64,000 bases of DNA from contig JAQYEZ010000063.1 in assembly GCA_028723425.1 (NCBI GenBank), forward strand, positions 18,833 to 82,832, in the 5' to 3' direction. Below, in pieces: positions 8,694-17,585 of this stretch. Both the position numbers and the translations under genes were made by a program. The notes below the pieces were generated by a model that saw only the letters and a program-made list of their open reading frames with translations, had not been told where the DNA came from and ran no database searches. Numbering within the stretch: position 1 is the stretch's first letter; each line of letters starts with the position of its first letter. Origin of the DNA: Peptoniphilaceae bacterium (lineage in GTDB: Bacteria > Bacillota > Clostridia > Tissierellales > Peptoniphilaceae).

Positions 8694-9368
8694 ATGGCAA
8701 TTAGTGCAAAATTAGTAAAAGAATTAAGAGAAATGACTAGTGCAGGAATGATGGACTGCAAAAAAGCTTTAGAAGAAACTAACGGTGATTTAGCTGCTGC
8801 AGAAAAACTTCTAAAAGAACAAGGACAAGCAACACTAGATAAAAAAGCAGCAAGAGTTGCAGCAGAAGGTGTAATAGGATCTTATGTTCATAATGATAAG
8901 ATTGGTGTTATAGTAGAAATTAACACAGAAACAGACTTCTCTGCAAAAACAGATACAGTTCAAGAATTTGCTAAAAATATAGCTATGCACATTGCTGCAG
9001 TTGATCCAAAATATATTTCTGAAGAAGATGCTGATGAAGCTGCTCTAGCTGAAGAAAGAGAAATTCTAATTAACCAAGCAATCAATGAATCAAATCCAAA
9101 TATGCCAGAAGATAAGAGACAAATGATTGCTGAAAAGAAGGTTGAAGGTAGAATGAAAAAATATCTTGCAGAAGTTTGCTTATTAAATCAACCATATATC
9201 AAAAATCCTGATGTTACAGTTGAAAACTACCTTAGAGAAACAGCTAATAGCGTTGGAGAAAACATTAAAATTAGAAGATTTGCTAGATTTGAAGTAGGTA
9301 AGGGAATTGAAAAGAAAGAAGAAAACCTTGCTGATGAAGTAGCAAAACAAATTAATCAAAACAAATAA
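8694..9368 (+). CDS. tsf: Elongation factor Ts
   Basis: EF-Ts is the nucleotide exchange factor that releases GDP from EF-Tu. The N-terminal UBA-like domain has VKELREMTSAGMMDCKKAL, and the core begins with the conserved NTETDFSAK segment whose TDF motif inserts into EF-Tu. At 224 aa it is the short form that lacks most of the second core subdomain, as in many Firmicutes. An AAAGGAGG site lies in the 12-base gap after rpsB, and an intrinsic terminator follows within 20 bases, closing the operon. Confidence 0.97.
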   Translation: MAISAKLVKELREMTSAGMMDCKKALEETNGDLAAAEKLLKEQGQATLDKKAARVAAEGVIGSYVHNDKIGVIVEINTETDFSAKTDTVQEFAKNIAMHIAAVDPKYISEEDADEAALAEEREILINQAINESNPNMPEDKRQMIAEKKVEGRMKKYLAEVCLLNQPYIKNPDVTVENYLRETANSVGENIKIRRFARFEVGKGIEKKEENLADEVAKQINQNK

Positions 9369-9382
9369 TTAAATTAGAATTA

Positions 9383-9408
9383 GAAAAGGGGACTTTCCCC
9401 TTTTTTTA
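9383..9408 (+). terminator. Rho-independent terminator after tsf
   Basis: AAAAGGGGA pairs with TCCCC followed by seven T's, a compact GC stem with a short loop, 15-40 bases after the tsf stop. Confidence 0.9.
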
Positions 9409-9420
9409 TTTACAAAACTT

Positions 9421-9438
9421 ATGATAATATTTTATCAT
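9421..9438. promoter_or_regulatory. Palindromic operator candidate upstream of cysK
   Basis: ATGATAA (9421-9427), TATT and TTATCAT (9432-9438) form a perfect 7-4-7 inverted repeat ending two bases before the cysK -35 box. The half-site TGATAA resembles Fur-family sites, but spacing differs from the classic Fur box; an Rrf2-type regulator is another possibility. Both regulator types are encoded in this window. Confidence 0.5.
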
Positions 9439-9440
9439 TA

Positions 9441-9468
9441 TTGCATTCATTTTTTTTTACCATATAAT
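9441..9468 (+). promoter_or_regulatory. Promoter of cysK-cysE
   Basis: TTGCAT (9441-9446), a 16-bp spacer and a perfect TATAAT (9463-9468). The predicted start near 9475 gives a leader of about 65 nt ending in GAAAGGAAG before the ATG. Confidence 0.7.
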
Positions 9469-9539
9469 AATGGAGATTACAAAATTTAAAATTTTAAAGA
9501 TAATTAATTTTTAAATTAAAGATATAGAAAGGAAGAATA

Positions 9540-10451
9540 ATGACAAAATATTTAAATTCTAAGCAATTAATTGGAAATACTCCACTTTTAAAACTAGATT
9601 CTTTAAAAAAAGCTGGTAGAGCTGATATATATGCAAAAGTTGAAAAAAATAATCTAGCAGGATCTATTAAAGATAGAATTGCTTTATATATGATTGAAGA
9701 AGCTGAAAAAAACGGCGATTTAAAGCCTGGTTATACAATAGTTGAACCTACAAGCGGTAATACTGGAGTTGCCCTAGCAGCTTTAGCAGCAGCAAAGGGC
9801 TATAAATTAATTTTGACCATGCCAAATTCTATGAGTGTAGAAAGATCTAAACTTGCAGAAGCTTATGGTGCACAAGTTATAAGAACAACTGAAAATGGCC
9901 TTCAAGGTGCTGTAGATAAGGCTGTAGAATTATCTAAAAAAGATGGTTATTTTATGCCTGATCAATTTTCAAATCCAGCTAATATTAAAGCTCATTATGA
10001 AACAACAGGACCTGAAATTTTAAAAGATATAGTACCTGATGCTTTTATAGCAGGAGTAGGTACTGGTGGAACTGTTACAGGTACTGGAAAAAGGTTAAGA
10101 GAAGCTAATCCAGAAGTAAAAATCTATGCAATTGAACCAAAAGAAAGCCCTCTACTTTCTGGTGGAAAAGCTAGTGCCCATAAAATTCAAGGTATTGGTG
10201 GTAACTTTATACCAAAAAATTTAAACTTTGATTTATTGGATGGAATCGTGGATGTTTCAGGCGATCAAGCAATTGAAATGTCAAGATATTTAGCCAAAAA
10301 TGAAGCACTTGCTGTTGGCATATCTTCTGGTGCCAATGTTTCAGGAGCTATTGAAATTGCAGATAAATTAGGTGAGGGTAAGGTTGTAGTAACTGTCTTA
10401 CCAGATACTGGTGAAAGATATTTATCAACAGAACTTTATGATATAAATTAA
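9540..10451 (+). CDS. cysK: Cysteine synthase A (O-acetylserine sulfhydrylase)
   Basis: This PLP enzyme makes cysteine from O-acetylserine and sulfide. The 303-aa product has the PLP-lysine segment [12 protein letters not shown] at about residue 38, the substrate loop [10 protein letters not shown], the phosphate-binding [15 protein letters not shown], and the late [14 protein letters not shown] replaces the commoner NPGGS just before the catalytic lysine, a small variation also seen in other family members. It forms an operon with cysE, which makes the substrate and in many bacteria binds CysK in the cysteine synthase complex. Confidence 0.96.
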   Translation: MTKYLNSKQLIGNTPLLKLDSLKKAGRADIYAKVEKNNLAGSIKDRIALYMIEEAEKNGDLKPGYTIVEPTSGNTGVALAALAAAKGYKLILTMPNSMSVERSKLAEAYGAQVIRTTENGLQGAVDKAVELSKKDGYFMPDQFSNPANIKAHYETTGPEILKDIVPDAFIAGVGTGGTVTGTGKRLREANPEVKIYAIEPKESPLLSGGKASAHKIQGIGGNFIPKNLNFDLLDGIVDVSGDQAIEMSRYLAKNEALAVGISSGANVSGAIEIADKLGEGKVVVTVLPDTGERYLSTELYDIN

Positions 10452-10452
10452 G

Positions 10453-10974
10453 ATGAATTACGAAGAATACAAGAATGAATTAATTGATATTGCCATAAAA
10501 AAAGATCCATCCTTAAAATCTAGAGATGAGGCTCTAAAGTATACATCTGGGGTAAGAGCACTTTTATCTCACTATATAGCTCATGAATACTATCTTAAAG
10601 GTGAATTCATGAAAGCCTCAGAAATATCTTTTAGAGCAAAGATTGAGACTGGTATAGAGATTCATCCTGGTGCAACTATAGGTAGAAGGTGTTTTATAGA
10701 CCATGGAATTGGAGTTGTAATAGGGGAGACTAGTGTAATAGGGGATGATGTCATGATGTATCATGGTGTTACACTTGGAGGACTTGTTAATAAAAAAATT
10801 AAAAGGCACCCTACAGTAGGAAATAATGTTCTTATAGGAGCAGGAGCTGTTCTTCTTGGCAATATTAATATAGGAAATAATGTAAAAATTGGTGCTAATG
10901 CGGTGGTTTTAAAAGATGTCCCAGATGATTCTACTGCCGTTGGAATTCCAGCCAGAATAATTAAACATAAGTAA
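10453..10974 (+). CDS. cysE: Serine O-acetyltransferase
   Basis: It acetylates serine with acetyl-CoA, the committed and usually cysteine-inhibited step of cysteine synthesis. The 173-aa product is the short form lacking most of the N-terminal helical domain of the E. coli enzyme. The left-handed beta helix of hexapeptide repeats begins near residue 65, with [12 protein letters not shown] and MYHGVTLGG carrying the catalytic His and Asp region, and ends at [14 protein letters not shown]. The C-terminal tail stops at IIKHK, without the terminal Ile that CysK often binds. It starts one base after cysK with no good Shine-Dalgarno, so coupling is likely. Confidence 0.93.
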   Translation: MNYEEYKNELIDIAIKKDPSLKSRDEALKYTSGVRALLSHYIAHEYYLKGEFMKASEISFRAKIETGIEIHPGATIGRRCFIDHGIGVVIGETSVIGDDVMMYHGVTLGGLVNKKIKRHPTVGNNVLIGAGAVLLGNINIGNNVKIGANAVVLKDVPDDSTAVGIPARIIKHK

Positions 10975-10978
10975 TTTT

Positions 10979-11013
10979 AAAGGTGTAATTTATATTAATA
11001 ATTTACACCTTTA
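10979..11013 (+). terminator. Terminator-like hairpin after cysE
   Basis: AAAGGTGTAA pairs perfectly with TTACACCTTT across a 14-nt AT loop. The following tract is T-rich but interrupted, so termination may be partial before the ABC exporter genes. Confidence 0.6.
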
Positions 11014-11038
11014 ATAATTTTTACTTTTAGGAGAAAAA

Positions 11039-12775
11039 ATGTTTGGAAAGTTTAGATGGTTTATTAATTACTACAAAAAACGATATATAATAGGAATAAT
11101 ATTCTTACTTTTAAGTGATTTAGTCTCTCTTTACTTACCTTTTATTACAGGTAGACTTATTGATTTAATATATAATCAGTCTATTAATATGGAAGAATTT
11201 ATTAGAATTATAACATTTACTGTCTTTATGATCTTATTAAAATACTTTTTAGCTATGGGATGGTCATATAATGTATTCCGTGCCTATGGAACTATGGAAT
11301 ACTTGAGTAGAAAGAAACTTATGACTAAGTTTCTGGGACAATCACAAGAATTTTTCGAAAAGAATTCAACAGGCTCTTTGATGGGAAAATCTACAAACGA
11401 TGTACAACAAGTATCAGACTTAGCAGGATATGGTACATTGGCTTTAGTAGATGCAACTATACTGCCATTAAGCATATTAATTGTTTCATTTATTACAGTT
11501 GACTTTAAATTAACCTTGTTATCAGTTCTTCCCTTGCCATTAATAGCTTATTTATACTTTAAAATTTCGGATATGATATATGAAAAGTCAAAAATTGTAA
11601 ATCAAAATTTTGATAGTCTAAATAATAATGTGTTGGAAGATGTTGAGGGAGTTAGAATAATAAGAGTCTACAATAACCTAGGACTTAGAACTGATTTGTT
11701 TAATAAGAGAGCTGAAAAGCTAGCAGAAAGCAATATTGAATTGGTAAAATATCAAGCACTAATGCAGTCTTTAGAGAGAGTTATAACATCAATTACATTT
11801 ATAATAGCTATAGGCTATGGATCTTTCATGATTTATAAAGGAAATCTTTCTATAGGCAAACTTGTTTCTTTTACTTATTATTTGAATATGATGATTTGGC
11901 CTATGTTTGCACTTGGTGATTTTATTAATCTAAAGCAACAAGCTAGTGCAGCTATGGATAGAATTGATGAAATATTACAATATAAAGAAGATATAAAAGA
12001 TTCTTCTATGAAAGAAAATCTTGATGACAATGTTGATATAGAATTTGAGAATTTATATTTCAAATATCCAACTTCTAAAAACTATATCCTAAATGATATT
12101 AACTTAGCTATAGAATCTGGTTCATCAATCGGTATACTTGGTAAAACTGGTTCAGGAAAGACAACTTTGATAAAGCAACTTTTAGATTTATACACTATTG
12201 ATAAAGATAAGCTAATACTTGAAGGAAAATCGGCAAAAGATATTAACTTTAAGAATTTTAAGGGTAAAATTGGATACGTACCCCAAATGCATATGGTATT
12301 TTCTGACACTATAAAAAATAATATTAAGTTTTCTAAGCCTGATGCGACAGAAGAAGAAATTGAAAGGGCTATAAAATTAGCTGATTTTAAAAAAGATATA
12401 GAACAGTTTCCACAAGGTCTAGATACAATTACAGGAGAAAGAGGAATATCTTTATCAGGTGGTCAAAAACAAAGACTAGCAATAGCAAGAGCCTTAATTA
12501 AAGATCCCGAAATTTTAATTTTGGATGATTCCATGAGTGCTGTGGATGCTAATACAGAGAAAAATATTTTGGAAAATCTAAAGAATTTTAGAAAAAATAA
12601 AACAACTATTATTATAGCTCATAGAATCAGTCAGGTACAGGATTGCGATAATATTATTGTTTTGGATGATGGAAAAATTGTAGAAGAAGGTAGTCATCAA
12701 GACCTTATGAGCTATGATTCATGGTATAAAAAGCAATATTATAATCAAATATTAGGAGCAATAAATGAAGAATAG
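11039..12775 (+). CDS. ABC exporter half-transporter, subunit with degenerate catalytic site
   Basis: It is a fused membrane plus ATPase subunit of an MsbA/LmrCD-type exporter. About six membrane helices occupy residues 15-300; the ATPase domain has Walker A ILGKTGSGKTT near residue 366, the canonical signature LSGGQKQRLA and the switch histidine in AHRISQ. Walker B reads ILILDD, so the catalytic Glu is Asp. That is the hallmark of the inactive-site half of heterodimeric exporters such as LmrC or TM287. The partner overlaps by 11 bases. Substrate cannot be read from sequence; drugs, lipids or peptides are all possible. Confidence 0.9.
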   Translation: MFGKFRWFINYYKKRYIIGIIFLLLSDLVSLYLPFITGRLIDLIYNQSINMEEFIRIITFTVFMILLKYFLAMGWSYNVFRAYGTMEYLSRKKLMTKFLGQSQEFFEKNSTGSLMGKSTNDVQQVSDLAGYGTLALVDATILPLSILIVSFITVDFKLTLLSVLPLPLIAYLYFKISDMIYEKSKIVNQNFDSLNNNVLEDVEGVRIIRVYNNLGLRTDLFNKRAEKLAESNIELVKYQALMQSLERVITSITFIIAIGYGSFMIYKGNLSIGKLVSFTYYLNMMIWPMFALGDFINLKQQASAAMDRIDEILQYKEDIKDSSMKENLDDNVDIEFENLYFKYPTSKNYILNDINLAIESGSSIGILGKTGSGKTTLIKQLLDLYTIDKDKLILEGKSAKDINFKNFKGKIGYVPQMHMVFSDTIKNNIKFSKPDATEEEIERAIKLADFKKDIEQFPQGLDTITGERGISLSGGQKQRLAIARALIKDPEILILDDSMSAVDANTEKNILENLKNFRKNKTTIIIAHRISQVQDCDNIIVLDDGKIVEEGSHQDLMSYDSWYKKQYYNQILGAINEE

Positions 12776-14507
12776 AAGAAGTTATCAAAGGCTTAAAAAA
12801 TATGCCTATGTGGAGAGGTTTTCTCTATTTAAAGGCTTTATATTTTCTTTAACAAGAACTATCCTAGAAATACTTGGTCCTATGGTTATAGCCTATATAT
12901 TGAATAATTTAATTGGTAAAAGTATGACAATAAGTAGTCTTAAAAAGATAGGCATTGCATTAATTATATACTTTTTTATCTATTTAGCTATATCTTTTCT
13001 CTTAAATACGGCAAGAATAGCATTTGAAAAATCTGCCAATAGAATTGCTTTGATGATTCAAAAAGATGTATATAATAAAGTTCAAACTTTTCCTATTTAT
13101 TATTTTGATAATATACCTTCAGGAAAGATTTCTTCTAGAATCACAAATGATGCCAATAAATTAAAAACAATGTTTCAACTATTGTTATCAGATATACTAA
13201 CATCAGCTATTTTGGTTATTGGCTTATATGCGACAATCTTTTTTACTAATAAAATTGCTGCTATAATGTTATTGATATTATTTCCTATTGTCTTAATAAT
13301 ATTTAAGACTTATTTGGATAAGACCTACTCTTTTACTAGTCAAATAAAAAGATATACTGCCGATGTTAATGCAAATATTAATGAATATATCCAAAATATG
13401 GAAATAATTCAAGCCTTTAATCAAGAAGAGAATATAAATAAAAAGTTTGATAAAACAAATAAAAAAATCTATGATATCAACATGAAATTATCAAAATTAA
13501 GATCCTATTCTGGTTATAGGGCTATGGATATAGTAAATTATTTGGCAACAGTAGTTGTAATTATTTATTTTGCAGTAGGTTCAATTACTGGAAAATATGC
13601 TGTAAGTGTTGGATCTTTGTATATGGTAATAGATTATACCTCTAAACTTTTTAATAATATGACAACTATTATTATGAGATTTGGTGATGTTGAAGATGCC
13701 TTATCATCTGCCGATCATATATTTGATATTTTAGATATGAATTCTATGGAAAAACTACCTGATATGCTTAGTGATATAGAAGGTGATATAGAATTTAAAG
13801 ATGTATCATTTGCCTACAAAGATGAAGATGTATTAAAAAATATTAATTTTTTGGTTAAAAAAAATAAGTCTCAAGCTTTCGTTGGCCAAACTGGTTCTGG
13901 CAAATCAACAATTATAAATCTCTTATTAAATTTTTATAGTCCAAGAAAAGGAATTATTAGTATAGGTGGTCAAGACATAGCTAAGGTAGATAGGGATTCT
14001 TTAAGAGAAGATATGGCAGTTGTCTTACAAGATGCTTTCTTATTTAAAGCTACAATTAAAGATAATATTAGTTTGGGTGAAGAATTTAGCGATGAACAAA
14101 TAATTAATTCTTTAGAAGCAGTAGGTGGTCAAAAATTAATAGAAAAAGGAATAGATAGTTTAGTTTTAGAAAATGGAAGTAACCTAAGTCAAGGCGAAAA
14201 ACAACTAATATCTTTTGCAAGAGCTTATATAAGAAATCCTAAAGTTTTAATACTTGACGAGGCTACATCGAATATAGATACAGAAACAGAAAAGATCATT
14301 CAACAGGGTATAAATAAATTAAAAGAAGATAGAACAACATTTATCATTGCCCATAGATTATCAACAATAAAAGATGTAGATAATATAATAGTTCTTTCAA
14401 ATGGCGAAATTATAGAACAAGGAAACCATCAAGAACTAATGAAGTTAGGTGGTTATTATAAAAAAATGTATGATAAGCAAATTAAAGATTTAAACGACAA
14501 TCAATGA
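12765..14507 (+). CDS. ABC exporter half-transporter, subunit with intact Walker B glutamate
   Basis: Partner of the preceding subunit, 580 aa with the same layout: membrane domain to about residue 310, Walker A VGQTGSGKSTI, Walker B LILDEATSNID with the catalytic Glu present, and AHRLST. Its signature motif is LSQGE rather than LSGGQ. Combined with the Asp in the partner, the degenerate features fall in the same composite site, exactly as in characterised heterodimeric exporters. The other site, this Walker A/B with the partner LSGGQ, is fully canonical. It ends about 95 bases before the RNase Y start. Confidence 0.91.
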   Translation: MKNRRSYQRLKKYAYVERFSLFKGFIFSLTRTILEILGPMVIAYILNNLIGKSMTISSLKKIGIALIIYFFIYLAISFLLNTARIAFEKSANRIALMIQKDVYNKVQTFPIYYFDNIPSGKISSRITNDANKLKTMFQLLLSDILTSAILVIGLYATIFFTNKIAAIMLLILFPIVLIIFKTYLDKTYSFTSQIKRYTADVNANINEYIQNMEIIQAFNQEENINKKFDKTNKKIYDINMKLSKLRSYSGYRAMDIVNYLATVVVIIYFAVGSITGKYAVSVGSLYMVIDYTSKLFNNMTTIIMRFGDVEDALSSADHIFDILDMNSMEKLPDMLSDIEGDIEFKDVSFAYKDEDVLKNINFLVKKNKSQAFVGQTGSGKSTIINLLLNFYSPRKGIISIGGQDIAKVDRDSLREDMAVVLQDAFLFKATIKDNISLGEEFSDEQIINSLEAVGGQKLIEKGIDSLVLENGSNLSQGEKQLISFARAYIRNPKVLILDEATSNIDTETEKIIQQGINKLKEDRTTFIIAHRLSTIKDVDNIIVLSNGEIIEQGNHQELMKLGGYYKKMYDKQIKDLNDNQ

Positions 14508-14552
14508 TTATGAATATCAATGAAATAAGTTTTATAATTAACCTCTTTATGG

Positions 14553-14582
14553 TATAATTAATTGTGGGATAAAAATTCCACA
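14553..14582 (+). promoter_or_regulatory. RNase Y promoter -10 and 5'-terminal stem-loop
   Basis: TATAAT lies at 14553-14558 (the -35 is not recognisable). The predicted start near 14565 coincides with a 7-bp hairpin: TGTGGGA (14563-14569) pairs with TTCCACA (14576-14582), with one G-U pair. It precedes the AGGAGGTGG site at 14591 and could protect the mRNA 5' end. Confidence 0.5.
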
Positions 14583-14603
14583 TCACTAATAGGAGGTGGT
14601 TAT

Positions 14604-16148
14604 ATGGATAATCCAATTGTGATTATTATCATAGCTGTCGCCTTCGTATTGTTAGCTTTTTTATTGGGATATCTCTATCGTAAAAAAGTCGGAGAATCAA
14701 AAATAGCTTCTGCTGAAGATTTATCAAGGAAAATAATTGAAAATGCAAATAAAGATGCTGAATTATTAAGAAAAGAAGCTGTAAATGATGCAAAAGATGA
14801 AATTTCCAAGTTAAAACTTGAAAATGAAGAGAGATTCAAGCAGATAAAAAAAGAATTAAATTCTAGAGAAAATCGTCTGTTAAAAAAAGAAGAAAGTTTA
14901 GACAATAGATCTTTGCTTATGGATAAAAAGTTTGATCAAATCTCTAGTGATCAAAAAAAACTAAAGCAAAAAGAAGACAGAGTTGATAAGTTAATTGAAA
15001 AACAAGAATTGGAATTACAAAACATCGCCGGACTTACTACTAGTGAAGCTAAAGATATTTTGCTTGAAAATGTAAAAAGTGAAACAATTCATGAATCAGC
15101 AAAAATCATAAAAGAATATGAGGAGAAAACTAAAGCAGAAAGCAAAAAAATTGCTACCGAAATAATTGCAACTACTATACAAAGATATGCAGCCGATCAA
15201 GTTGCTGAAAGTACAGTAACTGTCGTTAGTCTTCCTAATGATGAGATGAAAGGTCGAATCATTGGTAGAGAAGGTAGAAATATTAGGGCTTTCGAACAAC
15301 TTTCAGGTGTCGATTTAATAATTGATGACACTCCTGAAGCTGTAGTTTTATCTGCATTTGAACCAATAAGAAGGGAAATTGCTAAGGTAGCATTAGAAAG
15401 ATTAATTTTGGATGGTAGGATTAATCCGTCTAGAATTGGAGAAATGCTAGAAAAAGCAGAAGATGAAGTTGAACAAAGAATTATTGAAGATGGTGAAAAA
15501 GCATGTGAAGATGCTCAAATTCACAATCTCCATCCACAATTAGTAAAATTAGTTGGAAAACTTAAATTTAGAACTTCCTATGGACAAAATGTGCTAAAAC
15601 ATTCAGTCGAAGTTGCCAATATTGCTGGTCTTTTGGCTAGGGAAATTGGTGCTAATGAACAAAATGCTCGAAGAGGAGGATTACTTCATGATATAGGCAA
15701 GGCTATAGATCATGAAGTTGTTGGTACTCATGTTGAAATAGGCGTTGATGCAGCTAAAAGATATGGTGAAAATAAATACGTTATTAATTGTATAGAATCT
15801 CATCACGGTGATGTAGAGCCAAATTGTATAGAAGCAGTTTTGGTGCAATCTGCCGATACTATATCTGCAGCTAGACCTGGTGCAAGAAGAGAAAGTCTAG
15901 AAAATTATATTAAAAGATTAGAAAACTTAGAAAAAATAGCTAATTCATTTGATGGCATTGAAAAATCATTTGCAGTTCAAGCTGGTAGAGAAATCAGAGT
16001 TATGGTTAAGCCAGAAAAAATCACAGATGATGAAATGGTTGTGATTGCTAGAGAAATCGCAAAAAGAATTGAAGAAGAATTAGAATATCCAGGCCAAATC
16101 AAAGTAAATGTAATTAGAGAGTCCAATGCGATAGAATATGCAAAATAA
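14604..16148 (+). CDS. rny: Ribonuclease Y
   Basis: RNase Y is the membrane-anchored endoribonuclease that starts mRNA decay in many Firmicutes. The 514 aa start with one membrane helix (about residues 4-24, [15 protein letters not shown]), then a long charged coiled coil to about 190, a KH domain with [15 protein letters not shown], and an HD domain with [12 protein letters not shown] and ESHHGD, the metal-binding catalytic part. I choose the ATG at 14604 because AGGAGGTGG sits 5 bases upstream; a reading from TTG at 14562 would add 14 residues and bury that site. A terminator follows directly. Confidence 0.96.
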   Translation: MDNPIVIIIIAVAFVLLAFLLGYLYRKKVGESKIASAEDLSRKIIENANKDAELLRKEAVNDAKDEISKLKLENEERFKQIKKELNSRENRLLKKEESLDNRSLLMDKKFDQISSDQKKLKQKEDRVDKLIEKQELELQNIAGLTTSEAKDILLENVKSETIHESAKIIKEYEEKTKAESKKIATEIIATTIQRYAADQVAESTVTVVSLPNDEMKGRIIGREGRNIRAFEQLSGVDLIIDDTPEAVVLSAFEPIRREIAKVALERLILDGRINPSRIGEMLEKAEDEVEQRIIEDGEKACEDAQIHNLHPQLVKLVGKLKFRTSYGQNVLKHSVEVANIAGLLAREIGANEQNARRGGLLHDIGKAIDHEVVGTHVEIGVDAAKRYGENKYVINCIESHHGDVEPNCIEAVLVQSADTISAARPGARRESLENYIKRLENLEKIANSFDGIEKSFAVQAGREIRVMVKPEKITDDEMVVIAREIAKRIEEELEYPGQIKVNVIRESNAIEYAK

Positions 16149-16158
16149 ATTGACTAAA

Positions 16159-16196
16159 AGAAGAAGGATTTTATTTTCCTTCTTCTATTATTTTAT
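16159..16196 (+). terminator. Rho-independent terminator after rny
   Basis: AGAAGAAGGA (16159-16168) pairs perfectly with TCCTTCTTCT (16177-16186), followed by a T-rich tract. Confidence 0.85.
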
Positions 16197-16358
16197 ATAT
16201 TTTACAAAAAGCATAAATTTAATCGTAAAAGCCACATTTTTTTAAAAAAGCCAAAAATAAGAAGCCATAAAATGCGATTTAAGGGATTTTAAATTAATAA
16301 TTATAAAATATGTGGTTTTTTAATTGATTGGCTAATATATAGGATATAGGCCTTATTA

Positions 16359-16387
16359 TTGACACTTGTGATATAAGACTATGTAAT
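16359..16387 (+). promoter_or_regulatory. Consensus promoter without an adjacent gene
   Basis: A perfect TTGACA (16359-16364), a 17-bp spacer and TGTAAT (16382-16387). The predicted start near 16394 is about 190 bases upstream of the recombinase ATG, so it gives a long leader that includes the 16493 inverted repeat, or a separate small RNA. Confidence 0.55.
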
Positions 16388-16492
16388 TATGTAATATTAT
16401 AGCAAATATCATAATTTTTAGGAAAAAAGCAGTTTTTAAATTACTATTATAATAGATTTCTTTTAAAAAAGGGAGGGATGTTTTTACAGATA

Positions 16493-16528
16493 AATCATTG
16501 CACAAAATAATAATTTTGTGCAATGATT
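16493..16528. repeat. Perfect 16-bp inverted repeat abutting the recombinase promoter
   Basis: AATCATTGCACAAAAT (16493-16508), a 4-nt loop AATA and ATTTTGTGCAATGATT (16513-16528) are exact reverse complements. The right arm covers the first two bases of the -35 box at 16527. No T tract follows, so it is not a standard terminator. An operator, a recombinase binding site or an RNA hairpin in the longer transcript are all possible. Confidence 0.75.
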
Positions 16529-16555
16529 GAAAATTTATTAAAATAAGAGTACAAT
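16527..16555 (+). promoter_or_regulatory. Promoter of the tyrosine recombinase gene
   Basis: TTGAAA (16527-16532), a 17-bp spacer and TACAAT (16550-16555). The predicted start near 16562 leaves a short leader with GGAGGA at 16575-16580. Confidence 0.7.
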
Positions 16556-16584
16556 TTAAGCATAAAGAAGTTTTGGAGGATTTT

Positions 16585-17580
16585 ATGGAGAAATTTATTA
16601 AGCCTACTATACTAAATGATTATTTAAACTATATAAAAACCATCAAAGGATTATCTCCTAATACCATAAAAGAATATGATTATGATTTGACTCTCTTTAT
16701 AAAGTATCAAATAATTAGAAAAAAATACTATAATAATTTGGATGATTTTAACAATTTATATAAGCCCAAAGAAATTGACAAAATTTTTACCAAAGACTTT
16801 ATAGCTTCTATAAATATCCAGGATATGTATGCTTTCTTAAGTTTTTTGGATAATGACAGAAAGGATTCTGCTTCTACTAGATCTAGAAAGATTTCTGCTT
16901 TAAAGTCTTTTTTTAAGTATTTACATAGTGAGATTGAATTAATTGATAATAATATAACAGATAAACTTACAAATCCAAAAATCCAAAAAAGACAACCTGT
17001 GTATTTGACCCTTTCCGAAACAGAAAAATTACTTGATGTAATAAATCTTGAAAAAAATAAATTTCTAAGAGATAGAGATTTAGCTATAATATTTACTTTT
17101 TTAACTACTGGCATGAGACTTTCTGAACTTGTTAGTGTAAATGTCTCCTCTATTAACGGAGATCACTTTAGTATAATTGGTAAGGGTAATAAAGAAAGAA
17201 CAATATATTTGACAGAAAATTGTCATAAGCTAATCTTAAATTATCTTAATACTAGAGAAAAATATCTGACCGATTATGACAAAGATATAGATGCTTTGTT
17301 TATTTCTACAAGAAAAAAAAGAATTTCTAATAGGGCTGTACAAGCAACTATTGACAAATATTTAGAAAAGGCAGGTTTTGATACAAGTATATACTCAACT
17401 CATAAGCTTAGACATACAGCCGCGACTTTGATGTATAAATATGGGAATGTAGATATACGTGCTTTAAAAGATATTTTGGGTCATACAAATATATCCACTA
17501 CCCAAATATACACTCACTTAGATGATGAAGATTTAAAAGAAGCTGTTAACAAAAACCCTCTTGCTAATTTAGATATATAA
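16585..17580 (+). CDS. Tyrosine site-specific recombinase, XerC/XerD-like
   Basis: This family cuts and rejoins DNA at specific sites through a phosphotyrosine; chromosomal members resolve chromosome dimers at dif. The 331-aa product has an N-terminal SAM-like core-binding domain (residues 10-120) and a C-terminal catalytic domain with the Arg in TTGMRLSEL, the Lys in IGKGNKER, HKLRHTAATL, LGHTNISTTQ and the nucleophile in IYTHL. All catalytic residues are present. The N-terminal domain has extra charged residues around 45-65 compared with XerC. GGAGGA and ATG at 16585 set the start; an in-frame TTG at 16573 lies on that site. I cannot tell from sequence whether it is the dif recombinase or a private one. 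Confidence 0.88.
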   Translation: MEKFIKPTILNDYLNYIKTIKGLSPNTIKEYDYDLTLFIKYQIIRKKYYNNLDDFNNLYKPKEIDKIFTKDFIASINIQDMYAFLSFLDNDRKDSASTRSRKISALKSFFKYLHSEIELIDNNITDKLTNPKIQKRQPVYLTLSETEKLLDVINLEKNKFLRDRDLAIIFTFLTTGMRLSELVSVNVSSINGDHFSIIGKGNKERTIYLTENCHKLILNYLNTREKYLTDYDKDIDALFISTRKKRISNRAVQATIDKYLEKAGFDTSIYSTHKLRHTAATLMYKYGNVDIRALKDILGHTNISTTQIYTHLDDEDLKEAVNKNPLANLDI

Positions 17581-17585
17581 ATCTT

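Larger units (their letters stand above)
16149..16584. other. 436-bp intergenic region between rny and the recombinase
   Basis: This is the longest gene-free stretch. It holds the rny terminator, an AT-rich segment with weak self-complementarity (CCACAT at 16232 with ATGTGG at 16310, followed by T6), a consensus promoter at 16359-16387 with no gene for 200 bases, a perfect inverted repeat at 16493-16528, and the recombinase promoter. A ten-codon open frame with GGGAGG upstream starts at 16478 and runs into the repeat; the spacing is too short to be convincing. Confidence 0.6.

Noticed and set aside
8297..8761. 154-aa minus-strand reading frame inside rpsB-tsf
   Set aside because: It is the antisense shadow of the acidic rpsB tail, Ser-rich for that reason, with no ribosome binding site.
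10979..11013. Riboswitch before the ABC exporter
   Set aside because: The structure is a simple hairpin fitting a cysE terminator, and no known riboswitch core is visible.
16228..16321. Possible long-loop terminator or small RNA (CCACAT with ATGTGG followed by T6)
   Set aside because: The stem is only 6 bp with a loop over 70 nt in very AT-rich DNA, within chance expectation.
16478..16510. Ten-codon ORF behind GGGAGG running into the 16493 inverted repeat
   Set aside because: Only one or two bases separate the ribosome site from the ATG, and nothing supports translation; kept as a remark within the intergenic region.
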